Assembly (NCBI GenBank): GCA_944392795.1
Contig: CALXXX010000027.1
Span: 1-64,000, forward strand
Direction: 5' to 3'
DNA from: an uncultured Alphaproteobacteria bacterium
GTDB lineage: Bacteria > Pseudomonadota > Alphaproteobacteria > CAAHEQ01 > UBA3637
DNA: 64,000 bases
Below the pieces are notes generated by a model. That model was not told the DNA's origin. It was given only the letters and a program-made list of their open reading frames with translations, and made no database searches. This document shows positions 26,410 to 33,591 of the stretch, piece after piece. Position 1 is the stretch's first letter. Every line of letters starts with the position of its first letter. Position numbers and translations under genes: made by a program.

Positions 26410-27336
26410 TCAATCTTTATGACGGTACTCTTCTTTAGGAAAACGACGATGTATCCACAACCATTGCTCAGGATGTTCCCGAATCCAGCCCTCTATAATT
26501 GCGTTGATTTGTGTTAAAACATATAACACATCCGCATTTTTATCACCACTGTTTGGCTTTTCTAAAGGGGGAAGAACCTCGATTTTATAATGTGGACCGT
26601 TCAATCGAATAGAACGAGCTGGATAAATAGGAACATCCATTTTATAGGCTAGCTGTGCAATTGCGGAAGCTGTTTTAACCGGATAACCGAAAAAAGGAAC
26701 ATCTAATCCTTCACGCATTTTTTGATCACATAAAATGCCTATATGTTCTCCTTGCTTTAACAGCTCTATCATCCGTCGAGCACCTTCTGTTCCTTTAGGT
26801 ATCAATTGCATTCCATTTAATCGACGACGTTGATAAAGCAACTTTTCTGCCCAAGGATTGTTGGCCGCACGATACACTAAATGAAGTGGAAAACCATATT
26901 GTTTGGTCAAAGAACCATAAAGCTCCCAGTTGCCTAAGTGCGCCGAACAAAAAAAACAACCTTTCTCTGATACGGCCGCTTGACGAAGAAATGAACTTCC
27001 TGTTAATTCTGCCATGTGAACTAATTTATCTCCATGGGGAAGCTCTCCCATCATCCGCCCAAAATGTCGCCACATTCCACGAACAATTCGTCTATGTTCA
27101 GAAGCTCCCAACTCCGGCAAACATTTCTGTAAATTATAATAGGCTACTTTATTTTTACCACGCATTATCCACCCTAAAACAGAACCTATGCCGGCTCCCA
27201 AAATAGAAGATATACTCACTGGTAAAAACTTAAAAACATACCACAAAATAAAAACAAAAACTCCGGTTAAAGGGTCTGAAAAAAAACGTTGCATAACTGT
27301 GCGTTTATGTCCTGTTCGAATTGCTTTACTACTCAT
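26410..27336 (-). CDS. lpxL: lipid A lauroyl-type acyltransferase
   Basis: 308 residues from the ATG at 27336, which overlaps the lpxK stop (ATGA) and has GGAGGA upstream. There is a membrane anchor near residues 20-55. SAHLGNWELYG holds the H-x4-E catalytic motif, and GILCDQKMREGLDVPFFG is the second HtrB/LpxL block. It transfers an acyl chain from acyl-ACP to Kdo-lipid A precursor at the inner membrane. Adjacent lpxK and waaA make a lipid A/Kdo operon. LpxL versus LpxM specificity cannot be told. Confidence 0.9.
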   Translation of the reverse strand: MSSKAIRTGHKRTVMQRFFSDPLTGVFVFILWYVFKFLPVSISSILGAGIGSVLGWIMRGKNKVAYYNLQKCLPELGASEHRRIVRGMWRHFGRMMGELPHGDKLVHMAELTGSSFLRQAAVSEKGCFFCSAHLGNWELYGSLTKQYGFPLHLVYRAANNPWAEKLLYQRRRLNGMQLIPKGTEGARRMIELLKQGEHIGILCDQKMREGLDVPFFGYPVKTASAIAQLAYKMDVPIYPARSIRLNGPHYKIEVLPPLEKPNSGDKNADVLYVLTQINAIIEGWIREHPEQWLWIHRRFPKEEYRHKD

Positions 27337-28286
27337 AACCATTCCTCCAACACACGCAACCACTCTTTCTTATTATCAAAAACAAAAACAATATCTACTT
27401 GCGTTAAATGTGCTTTCAAACGATCCGGTATTTTCACAGCATCTTTTGCCGTTGTAAAAACAGGCAATCCCGTCTTTATCAGCGCTTCCACTTCTTCATC
27501 TTTATAAACATAATGATCCGGATAAGCAATTTTACGTTCTAAAGTAACGCCCTCTTTTTCCAGCATGCTAAAAAATTTTTCCGGCCGACCGATACCCGCA
27601 AAAGCAATACCATGAACGCCTTTAAGTGCTAAAGTCGGCTCAACATGCCCTTTTAAAATAGGCATATCCGGAGCAAGCGATTTAATCTGAGCTGTTAAAC
27701 CTGTTTTATCCGGGCCAATAATAATAACAGCATCAGCACGCTTTAACCCTTGCCCCAACGGTTCCCGCAAAGGTCCCGCCGGTAAACAATAACCATTTCC
27801 TATCCCTCTCTGCCCATCAAAAACAAGAAATGATATCGTCTTAATTACCGAGGGATTTTGAAAACCATCATCCATTAAAATAATATCTGCTCCTAAACTT
27901 TCCGCTTTAGCAACACCTCGGCCTCTATTCCGATCAACAATCGTCGGCCCTTTTGTCGCCATCAGTAAAGCTTCATCACTTACTTGACCGCCTTGATGCG
28001 TACGCAAATCTACAAGAATACCCTGCAACTTACTTTTGTATCCATGATTTAAGAAGTAAACTTGTTTACCCGCTGAAAAAAATAAATCTGCAAGCGCTAA
28101 AGTCACCGGCGTTTTACCTGTTCCGCCAACATTTATGTTGCCAATACAAATAACGGGAACAGAGGGTTGATAAGGATGACCCCGCAATAAGCGTAAACGT
28201 GTTATTAAGCTATAAATCCACCCCAAAGGAGATAAAAAATACCCCAACCAAGAATTCTCTTTTGACCAAAATGCTGGCTGTTTCAT
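27333..28286 (-). CDS. lpxK: tetraacyldisaccharide 4'-kinase
   Basis: 317 residues. GNINVGGTGKTPVTLALA is the LpxK Walker A region, preceded by a membrane-associated N-terminus (LSPLGWIYSLITRLR). ADIILMDDGFQNPS is the conserved downstream motif. It phosphorylates the 4' position of the lipid A disaccharide. It overlaps both neighbours by 4 bp. Confidence 0.96.
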   Translation of the reverse strand: MKQPAFWSKENSWLGYFLSPLGWIYSLITRLRLLRGHPYQPSVPVICIGNINVGGTGKTPVTLALADLFFSAGKQVYFLNHGYKSKLQGILVDLRTHQGGQVSDEALLMATKGPTIVDRNRGRGVAKAESLGADIILMDDGFQNPSVIKTISFLVFDGQRGIGNGYCLPAGPLREPLGQGLKRADAVIIIGPDKTGLTAQIKSLAPDMPILKGHVEPTLALKGVHGIAFAGIGRPEKFFSMLEKEGVTLERKIAYPDHYVYKDEEVEALIKTGLPVFTTAKDAVKIPDRLKAHLTQVDIVFVFDNKKEWLRVLEEWL

Positions 28287-29533
28287 GCGTCAATCCATGG
28301 TTTCAAAATTGTGATAACACGATCAAGAACAGCTGTTTCTCCTGAGGCAAAATTCCTTCCTTTTTCTGAAATTTTCTGTCGATCAATATGCTTATTCATT
28401 AAAACATCCAAAGAAACTTCTAAACCATGCACATCTGGAACTTCTATCAATCCCTCTGCGGCTTTAGCACGCTCTACAATTTCTCTGAAATTAAATGCAT
28501 ACGGACCTATCAACGTACAAGCGCCTGTCCGCATTGGCTCCAACATATTCTGCCCACCAAAAGGAACTAAGGAGCCGCCCACAAAAACAAGAGGAGCTAA
28601 ACGATAAAATAATCCCATTTCACCCATCGTATCTCCTAAATAAATATCTGCATTAACATCTTCTCCGCGAGAACGACGATGAACCGTCAGCCCTTTTTTT
28701 ATCAACTGACGCTCGATCTCATCACAGCGGTTTGGATGTCGTGGAACAAGAACTGTTAAAAGAGAAGGATATTTCGTTTTTAACCGAATATGCATATCAC
28801 CTATTTGTTCTTCTTCATTACTATGCGTGGAACCTGCTACCCATACCGGCCGATCACCTATCGCATTCCGAATCGAAACCAGTTCTTCTTCATCAATCGG
28901 AGGCGGAACAGCTGCAAATTTGATATTACCAACACACGCTGCTTGCGGAGAACCTAAAACTGTCAATCGACGAGCATCTTCTTCCGTTTGTCCTAAAGTT
29001 AACACAAAACATCTCAATAACGGACGAATAAACCAGAGAGCCCTTTTCCACCGACGAAAAGATTTATCCGATATCCGTCCATTTAATAAAATAAGAGGCA
29101 TTTTTCGCCGATGTGCTTCCAACAACATATTCGGCCAAAAATCTGATTCAATAAAAAAACCAACATCCGGATGAAAATGCTTAAAAAAACGACGAACATA
29201 AACAGGATAATCTACAGGAATATATTGATGAAACGCTCCTTTCGGAAGTCGTTTTTCCATAATCGCCGCGCTTGTCACTGTCCCGGAAGTGACCAAAACT
29301 TGATGTCCCTTTTCAACTAACGCCTCAATTAACGGCATATGAGATAAACACTCACCAACACTCGCTCCATGTATCCATAGCAGTCGCCCTGTCGGCCTTT
29401 TTCTTGTATAAATGCCTAAACGTTCCGTGCCTCTGACAGCATCTTCTTTCCCTTTATATCGCCGCCATGCTAAAAAAACTTTCAAAAATGGGTACATCGC
29501 ATAGCTAAGTGCCCGGTAAGCTTCAAGAATCAT
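28283..29533 (-). CDS. waaA: 3-deoxy-D-manno-octulosonic acid transferase
   Basis: 416 residues. An N-terminal membrane anchor is followed by WIHGASVGECLS with the catalytic Glu, and the C-terminal CMP-Kdo binding half includes VWVAGSTHSNEEE and FVGGSLVPFGGQNMLEP. It transfers Kdo to lipid IVA, the step before LpxL. It heads the waaA-lpxK-lpxL unit. Confidence 0.96.
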   Translation of the reverse strand: MILEAYRALSYAMYPFLKVFLAWRRYKGKEDAVRGTERLGIYTRKRPTGRLLWIHGASVGECLSHMPLIEALVEKGHQVLVTSGTVTSAAIMEKRLPKGAFHQYIPVDYPVYVRRFFKHFHPDVGFFIESDFWPNMLLEAHRRKMPLILLNGRISDKSFRRWKRALWFIRPLLRCFVLTLGQTEEDARRLTVLGSPQAACVGNIKFAAVPPPIDEEELVSIRNAIGDRPVWVAGSTHSNEEEQIGDMHIRLKTKYPSLLTVLVPRHPNRCDEIERQLIKKGLTVHRRSRGEDVNADIYLGDTMGEMGLFYRLAPLVFVGGSLVPFGGQNMLEPMRTGACTLIGPYAFNFREIVERAKAAEGLIEVPDVHGLEVSLDVLMNKHIDRQKISEKGRNFASGETAVLDRVITILKPWIDA

Positions 29534-29637
29534 TGTATTCCCGGTCCTTTCTGTTCTTTTTTAAAAAAAGTCTCGCCTTTTTTCTTTTTATCATACATAC
29601 TCATTATAAAAAAGCAAGTAATTTGAATGGGGAAGAC

Positions 29638-30261
29638 ATGTTGCTGTTATTTTGTCAAAATCCGCTGCTCAAACAAACCTTTCAAAATATCATCGACCCT
29701 TTTAAAGGCCTTGTGATTGAAAATGAAGCAGATTTTTGGGAAAAATTACCAGATGCAAAACTTATCGTCATTGATGAAAATGAAAAGCTTTATTATAAAG
29801 CAAAAGAAAAAAACTTAACACAAACCTTTTTGTTCTTAGGGCAAAAAGAACCAACAGAATTTGAAGAAGTACATTTTTTAAAAAAACCATTCTCTGCGTT
29901 TCAGCTGAAACAGCAATTAGAGTTATTGTTCGCATTTGTCAAACGCGGTTTAACTTTATCTTTTGAAACTGTTGATTTCCGCTTTAATGGCGCCAATCGA
30001 ACATTAACGCATATCCAAACACAAACTGAAGTTCGATTAACTGAAAAAGAAGCAGAACTCATACAATATCTTTTTGATAACAGACACCGTATCGTCCCAA
30101 AAGATGAGTTACTCAAACAAATCTTTGGTTATCATAAAGATGTTGAAACACATACCTTGGAAACGCATATCTATAAGCTACGACAAAAAATGGGTGCGGC
30201 GAATGAAACTTTTTTATTAACAATTGATGGCGGATATCAACTTCAGGGTATTTTAGAATAA
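29638..30261 (+). CDS. PhoB/OmpR-type winged-helix regulator with pseudo-receiver
   Basis: 207 residues from the ATG at 29638 (GGGGAAG upstream). The C-terminal 95 residues are a clear OmpR/PhoB winged helix (LTEKEAELIQYLFDNRHRIV, THTLETHIYKLRQKM, IDGGYQL). The N-terminal part is receiver-like but short: it keeps an Asp (LIVIDENE) and the KKPF lysine motif but lacks the acidic pair normally at the end of the first strand (here LLLFCQNP). It is probably not controlled by phosphorylation. The gene diverges from waaA and has no partner kinase nearby. Confidence 0.8.
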   Translation: MLLLFCQNPLLKQTFQNIIDPFKGLVIENEADFWEKLPDAKLIVIDENEKLYYKAKEKNLTQTFLFLGQKEPTEFEEVHFLKKPFSAFQLKQQLELLFAFVKRGLTLSFETVDFRFNGANRTLTHIQTQTEVRLTEKEAELIQYLFDNRHRIVPKDELLKQIFGYHKDVETHTLETHIYKLRQKMGAANETFLLTIDGGYQLQGILE

Positions 30262-30268
30262 AAAAAAA

Positions 30269-30289
30269 CGCCCCGAAGGGCGCTTTTTT
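30269..30289. terminator. terminator between converging genes
   Basis: CGCCC-CGAA-GGGCG is flanked by an A-tract before and six T residues after. It overlaps the stop codon of the fadL gene and serves the winged-helix gene, and possibly both. Confidence 0.75.
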
Positions 30290-31538
30290 AAAACTCATAT
30301 TGAGCTTGAAGACCTATCAAATTGGCCTGCATGCTATACTTCGCGTCTAAATAAGAGCCGGAAGCCAAATTATGTGTTTTTGATGCTTTCACAAACATAT
30401 GAGCATATCCCAAATCAATTGTCGCATTTTTATATTTATAAGAAACACCAACAGAAGCCCACCAACGATTATTGTCAGGAATACGCGCCGTACGATATTC
30501 TGCGTTTTTGACTGGAGATTCATCATAAGAAAGACCTAATCTAAATGTCCAATTATCATCATGATAATAGTCCATACCAACACCTAACATCCAAACATTT
30601 TCCCATTTTTCTTTTGTCGAACTGACACCATATTGAAAGTTTTCTGAATAAATATCTAACTGATCAAAGCGACTCCACTTTGTCCATTTGGCCGAAGCAG
30701 CCAAACCTATTTTATCAATCCGATGATAAGCAGATATTAAAACGTGCTCGGGCAATGTTATTTTAGCACGACCAACAGTTGTCCCGTTCTGGAATGGAAC
30801 ACCAGGAAGAGACGGCATAGCAGATCCTTCAACCAAATGCTTTCCTTTTAAATGATGCGTCACTTTAGAACGATATGAAACGCCAAAACGAGTATCTTTC
30901 AAAGGTTCATACATCAGACCTAAGGTATATCCGTAAGCCCAATCATCTCCTTCAACTTTATTAAAACCACCGCCAGCAGCAGCAGGTAAATCATTTGTTA
31001 ATTTTGCATCTGCTCGTTCAAACAGAACTGAACCACCTAAGGTCAATTGAGGCATAATCTTATATGAAACAGTTGGCGCAAAATCCATAACGCCTATGTA
31101 AGATTTTAAAGCGTGTGTACGTCCAAACCACTCTTCATTATAAACGGTGGATAAACCAAAAGGAGCATATGCACCAAAGCCAAAATCTAATTTATCATTT
31201 ATTTTATATTGAGTAAAAAAATGTGGGATCCAATTCCTTAAACGAATATTTCCTTCTTCTCCTTGGTTAATACCACCATTGATAGTTTCTCCTTGCACAT
31301 CCGCCTTAATCATAACAAGTGTCATTCCGGCTTGTGCTCCTGACTTTTTCAAGCTCATACCCGCTGGATTAAAAGCAATTGCTGAATAGTCATCACCAAC
31401 AACACCTGCACCATTAAAGGCTCGACCTAAATTAGCCGCACTATACTCTGACAGTTGAAAACCGGCTGAAAACGCTGGAACAGAACACATCGTTAAACAA
31501 CCAACCAAAAAAGCTTTTCCTAAAAATTTACAAGTCAT
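30288..31538 (-). CDS. FadL-family outer membrane transporter
   Basis: 416 residues. A signal peptide (FLVGCLTMCSVPAFSA) precedes GFQLSEYSAANLGRAFNGAG, the N-terminal hatch of FadL/TodX proteins, and the YSAIAFNPAGM motif. The body alternates short amphipathic strands and ends in Phe (LQAQYEF), as outer membrane beta-barrels do. It is expected to import hydrophobic compounds such as long-chain fatty acids. GAGGAAGTAAA precedes the ATG. It diverges from the DsbA-like gene across a 208-bp gap. Confidence 0.92.
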   Translation of the reverse strand: MTCKFLGKAFLVGCLTMCSVPAFSAGFQLSEYSAANLGRAFNGAGVVGDDYSAIAFNPAGMSLKKSGAQAGMTLVMIKADVQGETINGGINQGEEGNIRLRNWIPHFFTQYKINDKLDFGFGAYAPFGLSTVYNEEWFGRTHALKSYIGVMDFAPTVSYKIMPQLTLGGSVLFERADAKLTNDLPAAAGGGFNKVEGDDWAYGYTLGLMYEPLKDTRFGVSYRSKVTHHLKGKHLVEGSAMPSLPGVPFQNGTTVGRAKITLPEHVLISAYHRIDKIGLAASAKWTKWSRFDQLDIYSENFQYGVSSTKEKWENVWMLGVGMDYYHDDNWTFRLGLSYDESPVKNAEYRTARIPDNNRWWASVGVSYKYKNATIDLGYAHMFVKASKTHNLASGSYLDAKYSMQANLIGLQAQYEF

Positions 31539-31746
31539 TTTACTTCCTCTTTTATGACAAAAGTAATGCTTTTATATGCAGGTTTGTCTTTTTCTTCAAC
31601 TTTTTTTTATCCAAAAAAACGTTTTGTCACATTTTTGACTTATAAGTCTATTTATTAAAAAAAAATTAAAAAAGGGGCTTGCCTTCCAATCAAAAGTATG
31701 TCAAGTTGATGAACGCTAAATGTTTTTTACAAAAGGAGATTAAATT

Positions 31747-32670
31747 ATGGTGACTAAAAAAAATAAAAAGCCGGTTCAAAAAACAGCTCATGTTTCAGCC
31801 GCTGTTCAAAATATCCCGGCTCAAAAAGAAGAATGCTCTTGCGAAAAAGATTGCAAGTGTGGATGTGATTGCGGATGTAAATGCGGAAAACTATTACCTT
31901 TCTTTGGTATGATTATTATCGCTTTATCAATCTTGGCTACACCATTCTTACGTTCTTGTCCTTTAGGTGTAAAAGCTTCTAAAGCTGATAAACAAACACT
32001 TTCCGAAAATGTTATTCGCGACTTTATTAAGGCTAATCCAAAAGTTATTTTAGATTCTGTCAACAGCTATTATCAAAAACAACAAGGTTCTCAAGCTGGT
32101 AGAAAAGCGCCTCCTAAAAAAGCAGACAGTAAAATGATTGCTGAAATTTTAGCAGACAAAACAAATACCGTGCTTGGTAATCCAAAAGGAACTTTTGTTA
32201 TCATTGAATTCTTTGATTATCAATGTGGCTACTGCAAAATGATGAATAAGAAGTTAGCAGAAGCGATTAAAAAGAGTGATAACATTCGTTGGGTTTTAAT
32301 GGATAATCCTATTTTCGGTGAAAAATCTGAAACGATTGCCCGCTATGCAATGGCTGCGGATAAACAAGGTAAATTCGCTGAATATCATGAAGCTTTAGGC
32401 GATAACAAAGATATGTCCGAAGCCGGTTTAATTGCTTTAGGTAAAAAGTTAGGATTAAATACAGATAAGTTAACAAAAGATGCTAACTCTAAAGAATTAA
32501 AAGATAAGCTTTTAAAAACTCGTGAATACACGAAAGAATTAAATTTAAGCGGTGTTCCGATGTTTATTATCGATGGTGATGTTCAACCAGGCGCTTTCCA
32601 AGACGCTCAATTGGAAGAATACATTAAAAAAGCCAACGATATGAAAAAGACAAAAAAAGCTAAGAAATAA
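31747..32670 (+). CDS. DsbA-like thiol oxidoreductase with cytoplasmic cysteine cluster
   Basis: 307 residues. The first 50 contain CSCEKDCKCGCDCGCKCGK, nine cysteines in 19 residues like a metallothionein, then one transmembrane helix (LLPFFGMIIIALSILATPFL). The periplasmic part has a DSBA fold with active site CGYC at about residue 160 and a cis-proline loop SGVPMF. The family forms or shuffles disulfides in exported proteins; homologues with an N-terminal helical segment before the DsbA fold are common in alphaproteobacteria, but the Cys cluster is unusual. The next gene encodes a cysteine-rich secreted protein, a likely client. AAAGGAGATTAAATT precedes the ATG. Confidence 0.85.
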   Translation: MVTKKNKKPVQKTAHVSAAVQNIPAQKEECSCEKDCKCGCDCGCKCGKLLPFFGMIIIALSILATPFLRSCPLGVKASKADKQTLSENVIRDFIKANPKVILDSVNSYYQKQQGSQAGRKAPPKKADSKMIAEILADKTNTVLGNPKGTFVIIEFFDYQCGYCKMMNKKLAEAIKKSDNIRWVLMDNPIFGEKSETIARYAMAADKQGKFAEYHEALGDNKDMSEAGLIALGKKLGLNTDKLTKDANSKELKDKLLKTREYTKELNLSGVPMFIIDGDVQPGAFQDAQLEEYIKKANDMKKTKKAKK

Positions 32671-32690
32671 TTGCTTTGAGATATCATGAA

Positions 32691-32714
32691 AAAGCTCCTC
32701 GTTTGAGGAGCTTT
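32691..32714 (+). terminator. terminator of DsbA-like gene
   Basis: AAAGCTCCTC-GTTT-GAGGAGCTTT followed by further T residues is a perfect 10-bp stem shortly after the stop codon. It makes the following cysteine-rich gene depend on its own promoter. Confidence 0.88.
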
Positions 32715-32735
32715 TTTTAAAGCTAAAAAAACATC

Positions 32736-32765
32736 TAGACAAGTCAACTATGAATTTGTTATGCT
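32736..32765 (+). promoter_or_regulatory. possible promoter of the poly-C gene
   Basis: TAGACA (32736-32741), an 18-bp spacer and TATGCT (32760-32765) are a reasonable -35/-10 pair 30 bp before the ATG at 32795. Placed by eye only. Confidence 0.35.
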
Positions 32766-32816
32766 TATTTTACAAACAAAATAAGGAGTCTCAGATGTTC
32801 ATTTTTAACAAATTTA

Positions 32817-32829
32817 CCCCCCCCCCCCC
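32817..32829 (+). repeat. C13 homopolymer tract
   Basis: Thirteen consecutive C residues in an AT-rich region, placed within the signal-peptide codons of the cysteine-rich gene. Lengths of 9, 12 or 15 give the full-length frame; the other two frames meet stops within about 10 codons (32840 and 32848). Confidence 0.9.
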
Positions 32830-32906
32830 ATGTTTTATCTAATCTTTTAATATATTTAATACTTTTCTCCTCTTTTTGCTTAACCGCAAACGCAAAAACA
32901 GTTAAC

Positions 32907-32982
32907 CGACAAGCTTATAAAGTCTGTAAAACGAATGAAAAAGCTTATTGGAATGGCTCTTCCGCTCAATGCTGTGATACAA
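32907..32982 (+). repeat. conserved 76-bp 5' module, copy 1
   Basis: 71 of 76 bases match 63216-63291; the first 33 are identical. It encodes the start of the mature cysteine-rich proteins, after which the two genes diverge sharply. Confidence 0.85.
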
Positions 32983-33555
32983 CGACCCATAAACTCGTCA
33001 AAAATTATACAAACGGCATTGGTGAAAACGGTTATGCCTGCTGTCAATTCGAAGAAGAGAACAAAACTTATGAATATTATGGAGAATTACGCACTGATTC
33101 CCAATACACTGTTATCGGAGCAGTTAATGGTTCATGCTGCGGTGGATATACACGAGCAAACTCAATATTACCTACCTGGGATAATATTCCAAGCAGAAAC
33201 CAAACAATAACTTACACCATTAGGAACAATAGTAATATTTACTATTGTGGAATTTTACAAAATGGTCAAGAGGACCCAGCAGGATATAGCATAGCTTCAG
33301 CTTATTTTGGAAATTCAAAATATTGTTACGGGTATTCTTTCTCTGTCGGCGGTGAAATTTATATACAAACCTGTTGCACGGCTGAACGAGGTAATCCAAA
33401 GAATGGAGAGTGCATTCAGGGGATACCTGAAAATGGAAATTTAGGAGATCCTTTTTTGCCTGACTAACTAGCAGTTCTTTCTGTTCCATGAGTAAATCAA
33501 AAGTAAAGTAAATAACAATAAACTATCATTGTTATCTATCAATACATTATTTTCT

Positions 33556-33591
33556 AAATGAAAAGGCCTTGATATCAAGGCCTTTTCATTT
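33556..33591. terminator. 36-bp perfect palindrome, bidirectional terminator
   Basis: Centred on GATATC, with arms AAATGAAAAGGCCTT/AAGGCCTTTTCATTT. It overlaps the rne stop codon and faces the end of the cysteine-rich gene, so it can end both transcripts. Confidence 0.8.

Larger units (their letters stand above)
32795..33467 (+). pseudogene. cysteine-rich secreted protein, phase-variable, OFF as assembled
   Basis: The ATG at 32795 has a strong AAGGAG site but runs MFIFNKFTPPPP into a stop at 32840. Removing one C from the 13-C tract (32817-32829) joins it to a long open frame ending at TAA 33465-33467, giving about 223 residues: a hydrophobic signal peptide (HVLSNLLIYLILFSSF, cleavage near TANA), then RQAYKVCKTNE and YWNGSSAQCCD. 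The downstream frame has no ATG, GTG or TTG of its own until near its end, so the upstream ATG is needed. It is a paralogue of the gene at 63129. It is probably a contingency gene switched by slipped-strand mispairing rather than a dead pseudogene. Function unknown; surface or secreted location inferred. Confidence 0.85.

Noticed and set aside
32817-32829. Poly-C tract as a pure sequencing error
   Set aside because: The exact length may be misassembled, but a 12-13 C run itself is not explained by error, and its placement restores the frame at the right length; kept as a finding with this caveat.
32935-33210. An open frame of 91 codons inside the poly-C gene region
   Set aside because: It is out of frame with the conserved cysteine-rich coding sequence, has no ribosome site, and its product has no cysteine pattern or relation to the paralogue at 63129.
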